Shown: positions 32,881-42,350 of the stretch, one piece after another | Position numbering within the stretch: position 1 is the first letter of the stretch | How the letters are laid out: every line of letters starts with the position of its first letter | Source of the DNA: Salinimicrobium flavum | Lineage (GTDB): Bacteria; Bacteroidota; Bacteroidia; Flavobacteriales; Flavobacteriaceae | Assembly: GCF_042684505.1 (NCBI RefSeq) | Contig: NZ_JBHULT010000006.1 | Coordinates: 248,001-312,000 of the forward strand | DNA length: 64,000 nt | Reading direction: 5' to 3' | The notes under the pieces: model-generated | Told to the model about the DNA's origin: nothing | The model's input: the letters and a program-made list of their open reading frames with translations, nothing else | The model's database searches: none | Program-made: the position numbers and the translations under genes

Positions 32881-34029
32881 GTGAAAAGGAAAAGACTATT
32901 TTTTAAGATCCCATTTTTAATACTACTTCTGGCCTTAACAGGTGTGTCCTGTTCCAGGCTTACAAAGGTTAAGGACCTGGTGACCCAACCTACAGCCAGG
33001 GAAAAATATCAGCGCGACTTCGAAAAAAATTCTCCGCTGCTTTCCAGGTGGGAAGAAGAATCTGAAAAAGCACTTTTAGACAGCGTCCTCATTACCTTGC
33101 CATATTCTGAAGCAGGTTATTTCTCTCCACGCACCTATCCCGTCTATTCCTATGACATAACACTTGACCAGGGAGAGCGGTTGCAGGTAAAAACAGTTAC
33201 CGACTCTTCCCATATACTGGTTTTTCTGGATCTTTTCCAACAGAAGAAAACCGATTCAACGTCTGAATATGAACTGATAAAAAGTGCTGAATATGAGTCT
33301 GTCGGTTTTCAGGAAGAAATATCTGAGGCCGGTATTTACAAGCTTTTGATACAACCGGAAATTGAAGCCGATACCCCTTTCTCAATAGAAATTTACAAAG
33401 AACCCACTTACCTTTTTCCTGTAGTCTCTGCCGGAAATTCGGCAATTCAAAGTTATTGGGGAGCAGACAGGGATGCAGGACGGCGAAGCCATGAAGGGAT
33501 CGACATTTTTGCGTCGCGGGGCACCCCCGTCATAGCTGTAACTGCAGGTAGAGTATCCTCCACCGCTAACAAAGGCCTTGGAGGAAAACAGGTATGGTTA
33601 AGGGATTCTAAACGTGGCCATTCCCTGTACTATGCCCACCTTGACAGTATTATTGCAGTGAGGGGAATGAGGGTTTTTCCCGGTGATACGCTGGGATTGG
33701 TTGGTAATACCGGAAATGCGAGAACCACAGCACCCCACCTTCATTTTGGGATCTATAATGGTTACCGCGGCGCCAGGAATCCGTTGCCATTTGTTTTCCA
33801 GATCCAAAAGCCGGAAAGCATCGCTGCTTTAGAAGTTCTGAAATCAGATATCCTGATTAGTTCTGTAGCCGCAAATATGAGGAAAGGTCCTTCAACGGCT
33901 TCGCAAATTGGGGGAAAAACAAAGCCGAAGGATACCCTCAAATTATTAGGGAGAACCTCCGGCTGGTACCATGTAAGGCAAAATGAAGAGAATTTCTTTA
34001 TTCATCAGAGTCTCGCCAGCCCTCTGTAA
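32881..34029 (+). CDS. M23 metallopeptidase lipoprotein with C-terminal SH3-type domain
   Basis: The 382-residue protein is a LytM/M23 zinc endopeptidase, probably acting on peptidoglycan cross-links. It has a lipoprotein signal (lipobox TGVSC, Cys24), a pre-domain, the M23 zinc ligands H204 and D208 in SHEGIDIFASRGTPV and HLHFG at 286-290, and a C-terminal SH3_3-like domain (about residues 325-382, with SSVAANMRKGPSTASQIG). The start is taken as GTG at 32881, directly before the Lys/Arg-rich signal start; a TTG at 32851 would add ten residues and is less likely. It ends three bases before the end of the convergent OmpA gene. Confidence 0.9.
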   Translation: MKRKRLFFKIPFLILLLALTGVSCSRLTKVKDLVTQPTAREKYQRDFEKNSPLLSRWEEESEKALLDSVLITLPYSEAGYFSPRTYPVYSYDITLDQGERLQVKTVTDSSHILVFLDLFQQKKTDSTSEYELIKSAEYESVGFQEEISEAGIYKLLIQPEIEADTPFSIEIYKEPTYLFPVVSAGNSAIQSYWGADRDAGRRSHEGIDIFASRGTPVIAVTAGRVSSTANKGLGGKQVWLRDSKRGHSLYYAHLDSIIAVRGMRVFPGDTLGLVGNTGNARTTAPHLHFGIYNGYRGARNPLPFVFQIQKPESIAALEVLKSDILISSVAANMRKGPSTASQIGGKTKPKDTLKLLGRTSGWYHVRQNEENFFIHQSLASPL

Positions 34030-34032
34030 TAA

Positions 34033-34998
34033 CTATTCTATCTCCTGTAAAAGTTTATTGATCTCGTCAAGTTTTGGGGTAAGAATCACTTCGATTCTCC
34101 TGTTCTTCGCTCTTCCCTCAGCAGTATCATTACTTGCCATGGGAGCGTATTCCCCTCTTCCGGCAGCCGTCAGGTTCTGAGGATCTATCTCACGGTTCTC
34201 CCTTAAAAGCTGGACGATGGCGGTTGCCCGCTTTGTAGAAAGATCCCAGTTGTCTGTTAACTGTCCGCTTCCGGTGTAGGGTACATTATCTGTATGGCCT
34301 TCTATGAGCACGGCGATATCCTGATTTTGTGCCAGCACAGAGGCCAGCTGCTCCACTGCCTTTCTTCCCTCTGCCCCCACTGCCCAGCTACCCGAGCTGA
34401 ACAAAAGTTTGTTTTCCATGGAAACGTATACTTTTCCATCCCTTTGTTCCACCGTAAGTCCTTTTCCTTCAAAGTTTGTAAGGGCTTTTGAAAGTGAATT
34501 TTTGAGGGCTTTCATTTTTGCGTCTTTTGCTGCAATCATACTTTCCAGCTCATTTACCCTTTGGGAACGGGCAGCAAGATCTTTTTCAAGCTTTTCCAGC
34601 CTTGCCTTTTCTGTAGTCAGGGCTTTTTCTTTTGCTTCCAGCTCTGTCAATAATTCCCGGTTTCTTTTTGAATTTTCGGCTAAGGCAGAGGAACTGTTGG
34701 CTTCAAGTGCATCATATGAACTTTTCAGTTTTTCATATTGCTGACTGGTTTGGGTATGTTCCTGCTGAAGTTTATCCCGCTCCGCCCTCAGGCTTTCCAA
34801 TTCATTTTTTAAGCGTGCGAGTTCTGCTTCATTTTCCCGGTTGCGAACGCTCAATTCCTGAAATTCTTCAGAAAGTTCAGTGTTCTTCTGCTGGAGATCA
34901 GCATGTTTTCCTTCCAGGTCTTTATAAACTTTGGAGGAAACACAGGAGGTTAAAAACAGGCTGCTGCTTAAAAAAGCTAAAAGGAGGGTCTTTTTCAT
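34033..34998 (-). CDS. OmpA-family lipoprotein with long coiled coil
   Basis: The 321-residue protein has a lipoprotein signal (LFLTSC, Cys19), a long heptad-rich coiled coil (about residues 25-170) and a C-terminal OmpA/MotB peptidoglycan-binding domain with GHTDNVPYTGSG, DLSTKRATAIVQLL and GRGEYAPMASNDTAEGRAKNRRIEV. It probably sits in the outer membrane or periplasm and grips peptidoglycan; the coiled coil could span or form a stalk. Next on the same strand, 26 bases upstream, is the exonuclease III gene. Confidence 0.93.
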   Translation of the reverse strand: MKKTLLLAFLSSSLFLTSCVSSKVYKDLEGKHADLQQKNTELSEEFQELSVRNRENEAELARLKNELESLRAERDKLQQEHTQTSQQYEKLKSSYDALEANSSSALAENSKRNRELLTELEAKEKALTTEKARLEKLEKDLAARSQRVNELESMIAAKDAKMKALKNSLSKALTNFEGKGLTVEQRDGKVYVSMENKLLFSSGSWAVGAEGRKAVEQLASVLAQNQDIAVLIEGHTDNVPYTGSGQLTDNWDLSTKRATAIVQLLRENREIDPQNLTAAGRGEYAPMASNDTAEGRAKNRRIEVILTPKLDEINKLLQEIE

Positions 34999-35024
34999 TT
35001 TATTTATTTAGAATTGAACAGGAT

Positions 35025-35789
35025 CTAATCTTCTATCTCTACCAGTACAGGACAGTGGTCACTGTGTTTGGCTTCAGGTAATATAACGGCCCGTTTGATC
35101 TTTTCTTGTAAAGGTTCACTTACCATGCTGTAATCAATGCGCCAGCCTTTATTGTTCCCACGCGCACCGGCCCTGTAGCTCCACCAGGAATAATGATGGG
35201 GTTCCTCATTAAGATGCCTGAAAGCGTCAATAAAACCGCTGTCAATGAAATTCCCGATCCATTCGCGTTCCACCGGTAAAAATCCTGAGGTGTTTTTCAA
35301 CCTTACAGGATCATGTATGTCGATCTCCTGGTGGCAAATATTATAATCACCACAGATCACCAGGTGCGGAACTTCCTCTTTAATTTCATTAATGTATTCC
35401 TGAAAATCGGCCATATACTGCAGTTTGTGATCCAGTCTGGCCAAATTGGTTCCTGAAGGTAAATACAGGCTCATAACTGACAAATCATCAAAATCTGCCC
35501 TGATATTTCGACCCTCAAAATCCATATAGTCTATACCTGTTCCAAAAGTCACATTTTTCGGTTCAGTTTTGCTCAGGATCGCGACTCCGCTATACCCCTT
35601 TTTCATGGCAGGAAACCAGGAATTGAACCTGTAGCCTATATCCTCAAAAACGCTCTGGTCAAATTGGTCTGGATTTGCTTTTATCTCCTGAAGGCAAACA
35701 ACATCTGCATTTACCTGCTCAAGCCACTCTACAAAACCTTTTTTTATTGCTGCTCTTATTCCGTTTACGTTATAAGAAATTATTTTCAT
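35025..35789 (-). CDS. xth: Exodeoxyribonuclease III
   Basis: ExoIII is an AP endonuclease and 3'-5' exonuclease in base-excision repair. The 254-residue protein has the EEP-fold motifs ISYNVNGIRAA, CLQEIKA (catalytic Glu), GDYNICHQEIDI (Asp/Asn), WRIDYSMVS and HSDHCPV. The length is typical for this group. The 189 bases between this gene and the T9SS gene show no clear promoter or terminator. Confidence 0.96.
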   Translation of the reverse strand: MKIISYNVNGIRAAIKKGFVEWLEQVNADVVCLQEIKANPDQFDQSVFEDIGYRFNSWFPAMKKGYSGVAILSKTEPKNVTFGTGIDYMDFEGRNIRADFDDLSVMSLYLPSGTNLARLDHKLQYMADFQEYINEIKEEVPHLVICGDYNICHQEIDIHDPVRLKNTSGFLPVEREWIGNFIDSGFIDAFRHLNEEPHHYSWWSYRAGARGNNKGWRIDYSMVSEPLQEKIKRAVILPEAKHSDHCPVLVEIED

Positions 35790-35978
35790 TTTTATGCCTT
35801 TTCAATGTGTCTCAAAAATAACATTTTCATGCAGTTTCTGAAGTTTTGAAACAGGTTTTTAAAAGATTTTTTCTTAGGAAGAAAATAAAAATTTTAAGGC
35901 ATTGATGATATAAATGGGAGGTTCAGAGATTGAATTTATCTCTTAGTGCCTTCACATTTTCCGAAGATTTCCGAAGCA

Positions 35979-38945
35979 TTAATGCACGATGATGCGCTGC
36001 ACCCGGCCTTCTTCCCGTGTACCCACCCTTACCAGGTAAACCCCGGTGGCTACATAAGACATATCAAGAGTATAAGAATAGCTGCCAAGAGATTTCCTTA
36101 TCATGTTTTCGACGAGTTTTCTGCCAAGCATGTCATGAACTGTAATCCAAACCGGATTCTGATAGCTGCTGGTCATATTGACCTCAAAAACGGTTCCCTG
36201 CATGGAACTTACGATCAACTCTGCGTCTCCCAGGACCGAATCTTCAATGCTGCTAACCACCACCACAGAATAATCGTGGGTAGTCCCGTATTCCATCACA
36301 TCACAGGGATTATTCAGGTCACCCGCGAAAGATGTATCACCGGCACGTACCCTCAAAATGTGTTCTCCCAGAGGTGCATCCTCAGGAATTGAAAACTGGA
36401 AGGTATGAATGGTTCCGGCTGAAGGAATAACTTCTGAAGTAATAAGTCGTTCCTCCTCCTCAAAAGCCCCGTTGTCATTGAAATCTATCCACAAAGAGAA
36501 CTGGTTACCACTGAAACCGGTAGAAACCCCGACCTGAAAAGTGCCTTTTGAACGATCGAGCAGCGTAGAATAACTCAAAAAGTCGTTATAACCGTTAGTG
36601 CAAAAAATATTTTCATTTCCTATGTCTTCCAGGTAAAAATCCCTTATCCCGTCCCCCAGAAAGCATTCAGAACCTTCGGGGATACAATTTAAATTGGCAA
36701 TGGTCTTCTCTGTGCTGTCGTTCTCAGGATTGGAATCGTCAGGAAGATTTGTAGTTGCGAATAATTGATAAACTTTTGGTGCCGAGAGATCTACCAGTCT
36801 TCCAAAGGTATAGGAGATCTGCTCTTGTACCCCTATGGTGCCGGTAAAGGTTTCGGTCACGGTTTCCCCCTCGTCAAGCTTGTAAGAAACCGGAAAATTG
36901 CTCTGAGGTTCCCCTCCAAAATTCTCTACAGTGATCACCACTTCTTCCATTCCAAGTCTCTCACCGGTTTCAGGGGAATGAATAGCGGTCACTCCTACAT
37001 CATCTGGAGGAAGATTCTTGATAATTTCCTCATAGATATCATTCTCCGTATTTTCATCTGAAGATAGATGTGTGCTCGCAACAATGGTATAGTCTTTTCC
37101 TATTTCTGAAAGATTGACATTGGTGCTAAAGGTAAAATCTGTTTGAGAGGTAGGTGCGATGGTACCGGTAAAGGTTTGGGTGACTTCCTGTCCTCCGTCT
37201 ACTGAATAAGACACCTGAAAATTACTTTGAGGCAACCTTCCAAAGTTACGAATGGTCACCGTGATTTGTTCATTTGCACCAAGTGTACTGTTACTGGGAG
37301 AGGTGATATCAACCACCCCTACATCATTATCGAACTCAGGTGCGATCTTAAATACCCCTACTTTATTCCTGCGGGCACCGGGCGTAAAATATTCCCCAAT
37401 GAACCAGAAGGTTTCCCCGTCTACAGGATCAATGGTCATATGGGAGTAATCGCCATACCGGTTGCTGGGATTCGCACTTGTACCTTCTGCAATAGACTCC
37501 TCCTTCAAGGTCATTATTCCCGGAGGATCTGTGGCATACCTCCCAGTATACCTTAGGGAGGGATAGATAGGATTTTCAGGATTATCATTCAAAACTGTAA
37601 AACCAAGGCCTATATTCCCATTTTTGTCTATTCCAATACTTCCACACCAGCGATCGCTGTAATCTGGCGCATAGGTACCTTCCTGAAAAACACTCCATGG
37701 CCCTCCCTGCGGATCCTGTCTTAGCTCGTACCATCTAATTCCGGCATGTTCTACCCTTGAAGGATCAACGTCTACCACGAAATTGAATACTACCGAATTA
37801 TGGGTAGGAAAACGCCTGTAAGCCGTAGGATACATCACTGCTCCCTGTAACGCATCAACATCTGGCGCGTCCCCGGGCTGAGAAAGGTTCTCAAAAGACC
37901 CCCCATCAAAAGTGGAATGGAATGGGCTCACCCCTTCCTCAGGTCCCAATTCCTGAGATTCTGAAATACTGGAATTATCAACATTTTCCCAATCAACATT
38001 TACTTCCCACATCTTTAGGTGATCCTGGGTCACTCCCAGCCAGGCATCATCCTGAAAATAGATAATGGGTGCGTTCCCTTTTGGGGGCAGTTCATCACCA
38101 ACGGCAAAGAAACCTGCCGGACTGTAAAAGCCATTAACTGTTATTCCCGGCAGCGGAAAACCCAGGTGTTTGGCTTCTTCTCCCTGCAGCATCTTGTCCC
38201 TTTCAAGCACGTACACCACCTCACTCAATCCATCCTCCCCATCCTGGATAGCCCTTATCTCCTCGGGGTCCTGATTGGTCGTGACATAATACCCGTCGCT
38301 CCATACAAAGAATTTAGGATAATCGGGGAGGGTTCCGGTAAGGAACCGGTAAGTATACCAGCCGTCATTCACAGGATCGGGACCCTGTGAAACAGCTACC
38401 AAAAGGCTGTTTGGAGAATCACTGAATTGGGTAATAATGAAACGATCAGCAAACTGGTCGTAAAACACAATGGGATCTCCCAGATCTTCATCTTCAAAAG
38501 TTCCGCCTATGGTCTGGAGATCAGCCGGGGGAGATAAAATATTTCCTTGTTTATCATAAATAGCGAAGGCCGAGTTCCAGGCGTTCAGGTAGTGGTTGGG
38601 ACCAACCGCTCCCGTAGGATCTGTAGGTGTAGAACCAGAACTGGCTGCATCAAATACAAGTTCAGGTTTTTTGGAAGGGATCTCTCCTGCCTCCTTTTGC
38701 CACGCCGCATCCTGAGTTTTAGGATAACCTTTTCCCGGCACTACCCTGTTGGCGCTCCTGTTCTTTGGATTATAGATCTTAAATTTTCCTCCGGGAGGCA
38801 GCAGCTCTTTGTCAGCCAACGGTCCGCTGTGCAAAGCTTTGGCAGATCCTGAAAGGACCGGGCCCGCTTTCTCATTGACCTGCGAATATAAGTTAAGGTG
38901 CCCCAGTAAAATCAGGAGGAGAAAATAAAAGTATTTTTTTAGCAT
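35979..38945 (-). CDS. Large secreted protein with CARDB-like repeats, GEVED domain and T9SS sorting domain
   Basis: This 988-residue protein is exported by the type IX secretion system. After a signal peptide (FYFLLLILLGHLNLYSQ) comes a long beta-rich region of about 500 residues with no motif I can name, then two tandem CARDB-like repeats (starting NDVGVVDITSPSNS and PDDVGVTAIHSPETG), a GEVED-type domain with WIDFNDNGAFEEEERLI and the ending MEYGTTHDYSVVV, and a C-terminal type A sorting domain (YVATGVYLVRVG ... QRIIVH). It is probably cell-surface attached or released. No catalytic site is recognised; adhesion or substrate binding is a guess. Confidence 0.88.
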   Translation of the reverse strand: MLKKYFYFLLLILLGHLNLYSQVNEKAGPVLSGSAKALHSGPLADKELLPPGGKFKIYNPKNRSANRVVPGKGYPKTQDAAWQKEAGEIPSKKPELVFDAASSGSTPTDPTGAVGPNHYLNAWNSAFAIYDKQGNILSPPADLQTIGGTFEDEDLGDPIVFYDQFADRFIITQFSDSPNSLLVAVSQGPDPVNDGWYTYRFLTGTLPDYPKFFVWSDGYYVTTNQDPEEIRAIQDGEDGLSEVVYVLERDKMLQGEEAKHLGFPLPGITVNGFYSPAGFFAVGDELPPKGNAPIIYFQDDAWLGVTQDHLKMWEVNVDWENVDNSSISESQELGPEEGVSPFHSTFDGGSFENLSQPGDAPDVDALQGAVMYPTAYRRFPTHNSVVFNFVVDVDPSRVEHAGIRWYELRQDPQGGPWSVFQEGTYAPDYSDRWCGSIGIDKNGNIGLGFTVLNDNPENPIYPSLRYTGRYATDPPGIMTLKEESIAEGTSANPSNRYGDYSHMTIDPVDGETFWFIGEYFTPGARRNKVGVFKIAPEFDNDVGVVDITSPSNSTLGANEQITVTIRNFGRLPQSNFQVSYSVDGGQEVTQTFTGTIAPTSQTDFTFSTNVNLSEIGKDYTIVASTHLSSDENTENDIYEEIIKNLPPDDVGVTAIHSPETGERLGMEEVVITVENFGGEPQSNFPVSYKLDEGETVTETFTGTIGVQEQISYTFGRLVDLSAPKVYQLFATTNLPDDSNPENDSTEKTIANLNCIPEGSECFLGDGIRDFYLEDIGNENIFCTNGYNDFLSYSTLLDRSKGTFQVGVSTGFSGNQFSLWIDFNDNGAFEEEERLITSEVIPSAGTIHTFQFSIPEDAPLGEHILRVRAGDTSFAGDLNNPCDVMEYGTTHDYSVVVVSSIEDSVLGDAELIVSSMQGTVFEVNMTSSYQNPVWITVHDMLGRKLVENMIRKSLGSYSYTLDMSYVATGVYLVRVGTREEGRVQRIIVH

Positions 38946-39001
38946 GAAAGGGAGCTTTTTTTAAAACCCCTAAATTTACAGATTTTAAAAAGAGTTGGAA
39001 G

Positions 39002-39037
39002 AAAAAAAGCGCAATTCGAATCGAATTGCGCTTTTTT
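39002..39037 (-). terminator. Terminator of glyS (symmetrical)
   Basis: A nearly perfect palindrome: GCGCAATTCGA (39009-39019) and TCGAATTGCGC (39021-39031), flanked by A and T runs on both sides. It follows glyS by about 23 bases on the minus strand. Confidence 0.9.
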
Positions 39038-39060
39038 AACTTAAATTTAGAAGAAAGGTC

Positions 39061-40599
39061 CTACTTATTTAACCAGTGCTTGAAATTCACTTCCGCTGCA
39101 ATAACCTCTGCCAGTTTTGAGACATGAACACGTTTTTGTTCCATAGTATCCCGCCACCTAATGGTTACGGTCTGGTCTTCCAGCGAATCATGATCTACAG
39201 TGATACAAAGGGGAGTTCCCGCGGCATCCTGTCTGCGATATCTCCGTCCAATAGCATCTTTTTCATCATATTGAATATTGAAATCCCATTTTAGCTCATC
39301 AATTATTTCCCGGGCCAGTTCAGGCAGACCATCTTTCTTTACCAGAGGCAATACCGCCGCTTTATAAGGCGCAAGAATTGCAGGTAATTTAAGAACAGTT
39401 CTGGAACTACCGTCTTCGAGCTCCTCCTCCTTCAGGGATGCTGAAAGCACTGCCAGGAACATCCTGTCAAGCCCTATAGAGGTTTCAATAACGTAGGGTA
39501 CATAATTCTCCTTAAGTTCGGGATCGTAAAACCTTAATTTTTTACCTGAATGTTCTTCATGAGCTTTAAGGTCAAAATCTGTTCTGGAATGGATCCCTTC
39601 CAGTTCCTTGAACCCAAATGGATAATTAAACTCTATATCTGCCGCTGCATTGGCATAATGAGCAAGCTTATCATGGTCATGAAAACGGTAATTCTCTTTG
39701 CCCAATCCAAGCGATAAATGCCATTTTAGCCTGATCTCTTTCCAGTGCTCATACCATTTCAATTCCTCTCCCGGCCGAACAAAATACTGCATTTCCATTT
39801 GCTCGAATTCCCTCATCCTGAAAATGAATTGTCGGGCTACGATCTCATTTCTAAATGCTTTTCCGGTTTGGGCGATCCCAAATGGAATTTTCATTCTCCC
39901 GGTCTTCTGCACATTGGAGAAATTCACAAAAATACCCTGCGCGGTTTCGGGCCTTAGGTAAAGATTGGTAGCCGTTTCGGCTGAAGCTCCCAGTTTTGTT
40001 CCAAACATAAGGTTGAATTGTCTCACCTCTGTCCAGTTCTTTGAACCGGTCTCAGGATCGGCTATCCCCAACTCTTCGATAAGGTCCTTTACATCTTTAA
40101 GATCTTCATTGGTCAAAGAACTTCCCAATCTTTCCAGGATCTCTTTTCTCTCTCCCAGGTATCTCTGCACCCTATCATTGGTCGTGACAAATTGTTCCTC
40201 ATCAAAGGAATCCCCAAACCTTTTCCGGGCTTTTTCTATTTCTTTCTGTGCTTTTTGATAGATCTTTTCAGCGTAATCTTCGACCAGGACATCTGCACGA
40301 TACCGCTTTTTTGAATCTTTATTATCAATAAGTGGATCGTTAAAAGCATCTACGTGACCTGAGGCCTTCCAGGTGGCGGGATGCATAAGGATAGCAGCAT
40401 CTATACCCACTATTTCCTGGTGCAGCTGCACCATGCTTTTCCACCAGTACTCCCGGATATTCTTTTTTAATTCGGCACCATTTTGTCCATAATCATATAC
40501 AGCACTGAGGCCATCATAGATTTCACTTGATGCGAAAATATACCCATACTCTTTGGCATGGGAAATAACATTTTTGAAAAGATCTTCTTGTTTTGCCAT
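39061..40599 (-). CDS. glyS: Glycyl-tRNA synthetase (homodimeric class II)
   Basis: The 512-residue protein charges tRNA-Gly. It is the alpha-2 form found in Bacteroidota and eukaryotes: SSEIYDGLSAVYDYGQNGAELK near residues 24-45 in parts, class II motif 2 (FRNEIVARQFIFRMREFEQMEM in parts), SIGLDRMFLAVL (motif 3), and a C-terminal anticodon-binding domain. Its promoter overlaps the terminator of the gene upstream, leaving almost no untranslated leader. Confidence 0.97.
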   Translation of the reverse strand: MAKQEDLFKNVISHAKEYGYIFASSEIYDGLSAVYDYGQNGAELKKNIREYWWKSMVQLHQEIVGIDAAILMHPATWKASGHVDAFNDPLIDNKDSKKRYRADVLVEDYAEKIYQKAQKEIEKARKRFGDSFDEEQFVTTNDRVQRYLGERKEILERLGSSLTNEDLKDVKDLIEELGIADPETGSKNWTEVRQFNLMFGTKLGASAETATNLYLRPETAQGIFVNFSNVQKTGRMKIPFGIAQTGKAFRNEIVARQFIFRMREFEQMEMQYFVRPGEELKWYEHWKEIRLKWHLSLGLGKENYRFHDHDKLAHYANAAADIEFNYPFGFKELEGIHSRTDFDLKAHEEHSGKKLRFYDPELKENYVPYVIETSIGLDRMFLAVLSASLKEEELEDGSSRTVLKLPAILAPYKAAVLPLVKKDGLPELAREIIDELKWDFNIQYDEKDAIGRRYRRQDAAGTPLCITVDHDSLEDQTVTIRWRDTMEQKRVHVSKLAEVIAAEVNFKHWLNK

Positions 40600-40603
40600 A
40601 GCG

Positions 40604-40636
40604 CAAAAATAAAAAAACCGCCCCGATTCCCATCAA
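40604..40636 (-). promoter_or_regulatory. Promoter of glyS embedded in upstream terminator
   Basis: On the minus strand TTG (40634-40636), 22 bases, then TATTTTTG (40604-40611) matches the Bacteroidota consensus. The -7 element ends four bases before the glyS ATG, so the mRNA would be leaderless or nearly so. The TTG lies in the stem and the -7 box in the T run of the terminator at 40611-40641. Confidence 0.55.
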
Positions 40637-40641
40637 GGCGG
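40611..40641 (-). terminator. Terminator of the coiled-coil protein gene
   Basis: On the minus strand GCCGCC pairs with GGGCGG (core CCGCC 40618-40622 with GGCGG 40637-40641), followed by seven T. Confidence 0.8.
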
Positions 40642-40665
40642 CTGTATAATTTAAAATTAGTTTTT

Positions 40666-41547
40666 CTAACGTAAACTAAAGGATGTTGCCCCAATTAGCT
40701 CAGGCCCGTTGTACACGTAAACCTTATATTCTCCCTCAATGAGATTTTCCTCAAGAGTATTGGCCAGTATACACACATCCAGGTCTTCATTTTCATAGAA
40801 GACTTTGGTTGCAGCACTGTAGACCATTACACCCCCTTCATGCTGTACAGCAATCTGGTCTCCCACAAGGTTATTGTTTGGATTGTAGACCTGCACGTAA
40901 AGTTCCTTATCACCGGCTTCTGCAAGTGAATTAGGCGTTATTGTGAAACAGGTTCTTATCTTGTCAACTCTTCTTGTGCGATCGTTTTCTACCAAACGTC
41001 CGCTATTCCTCTCTATGACCCCTTCACCTCGAAGTCCGCTCACTTTAAGTTGGGCAGCCCGGTCTATTTTGGTAGCCATTGCCTGGGTTTGGCTCTTTAA
41101 AGAGTCTGAGACCCTTGTCCTTTCCAAAAGGATATTGTTGGTACTGTCGATCTCTGTGATCAACCTCTGGTTCTGGTTGCTTAGACTGTCTACTACCCTA
41201 AAAAGTTGTTCCTTTTCAGCCTTTAGACTGCTTACCTCCCTTCGATAACGGGAAACAAGGGCCAAATTGGCTTCCATGTCCTGTACCGAGTCACGAAGCA
41301 CCACGATCCTTTCCCTGGCAGCTACCAATTCACTGTCAAGGCCCTGGTTTTCAGCGATGGCTTCATCATATTTTACAATAAGATCATTCAATTCACTTTC
41401 AATTACTGCCTTCTCCTTCTGCAGCAATTCCTTATTTTCTTTTTCCTCATTATAGAATTTTACTGTGTAAATACCTAATGCCACTAATGCCACGGCTAGA
41501 ACTGCGGTTAAGATCTTAAGGGCATTACTGCTTTTTTGTTCAGTCAT
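40666..41547 (-). CDS. Membrane-anchored coiled-coil protein, unknown function
   Basis: This 293-residue protein has one N-terminal membrane helix (about residues 10-28, ILTAVLAVALVALGIYTV), a long coiled coil (about residues 33-165) and a C-terminal beta-rich domain (about residues 190-293) that includes CFTITPN, VQVYNPNNN and YKVYVYNG. The topology suggests a periplasmic body tethered to the inner membrane. I do not recognise a named family; similar proteins seem to occur in flavobacteria. It is a single gene with its own terminator. Confidence 0.85.
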   Translation of the reverse strand: MTEQKSSNALKILTAVLAVALVALGIYTVKFYNEEKENKELLQKEKAVIESELNDLIVKYDEAIAENQGLDSELVAARERIVVLRDSVQDMEANLALVSRYRREVSSLKAEKEQLFRVVDSLSNQNQRLITEIDSTNNILLERTRVSDSLKSQTQAMATKIDRAAQLKVSGLRGEGVIERNSGRLVENDRTRRVDKIRTCFTITPNSLAEAGDKELYVQVYNPNNNLVGDQIAVQHEGGVMVYSAATKVFYENEDLDVCILANTLEENLIEGEYKVYVYNGPELIGATSFSLR

Positions 41548-41618
41548 AATTCCGGTGTTTTTCAGATTACTTTGTAAATTTATAGGTTTTAAGTATGGTT
41601 TTACTAATTCCTTAACAA

Positions 41619-42299
41619 ATGTTTCACGATTTAATCGAATTATTATATCCGCGCATTTGTAACGGGTGTGAAGCCGTTTTGCTTCAGAATGAAAAAGTGC
41701 TCTGCACCCCCTGTTTACACAGCTTACCGGTTACCAATTACCATCTTGAAAAAGACAATCCCGTCGAGAAGATTTTCTTCGGAAGGATTCCTGTGGAAAA
41801 TGCTACTTCCCTCTTACTTTTTGAGAAGAAAGGGATCGTACAGAAGTTGATACATAACCTCAAATACAGGGGTCAGGAGGAGATCGGCTCTTGGCTTGGC
41901 AGCTGGATGGGAACAGAGTTAAAGGAGCAGAAAAAATTTAAGAAAATCACGGCGGTTATTCCTGTACCACTTCATAAAAATAAGTTAAAGAAACGCGGGT
42001 TCAACCAGGTAGAAAAATTCGGGATTGAAATTGCCAACTCTTTAGAAGTACCTTATTACAACAATATTCTTCTAAAAAAGACCGCCTCGAAGACGCAAAC
42101 CATTAAAAAACGATTCGCCCGGTGGGGAAGTATAGAGGAAACCTTTGTATTAGAAAATCCTGAAACCCTGGAGAATGCACACGTGCTGCTGGTAGATGAC
42201 CTTGTCACCACCGGCGCCACCCTTGAAGCCTGTACCGCCAAACTACTTAAGGTGCCGGGAATTAAAGTTAGCATAGTAACCATGGCTGTGACTCATTAG
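41619..42299 (+). CDS. comF: ComF-family phosphoribosyltransferase-like protein
   Basis: The 226-residue protein has a Cys-containing N-terminus (CNGCEAVLL, CTPC; a likely zinc finger) and a type I phosphoribosyltransferase domain with KYRGQEEIG, PVPLHKNKLKKRGFNQ and the PRPP loop VLLVDDLVTTGATL (about residues 190-203). ComF/GntX proteins are linked to DNA uptake or use of DNA as nutrient. The two N-terminal CxxC-like pairs are complete, so the ssDNA-linked role is possible. The gene is divergent from the coiled-coil gene. Confidence 0.92.
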   Translation: MFHDLIELLYPRICNGCEAVLLQNEKVLCTPCLHSLPVTNYHLEKDNPVEKIFFGRIPVENATSLLLFEKKGIVQKLIHNLKYRGQEEIGSWLGSWMGTELKEQKKFKKITAVIPVPLHKNKLKKRGFNQVEKFGIEIANSLEVPYYNNILLKKTASKTQTIKKRFARWGSIEETFVLENPETLENAHVLLVDDLVTTGATLEACTAKLLKVPGIKVSIVTMAVTH

Positions 42300-42350
42300 T
42301 GCACATCAGAAATAAAAGAAATATCGTTTCTTTGTAAAAATTCTCATTTC

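Noticed and set aside
34632..35081. 149-codon plus-strand open frame over the OmpA gene
   Set aside because: Antisense to the coiled-coil and signal region of the OmpA lipoprotein; no recognisable product.
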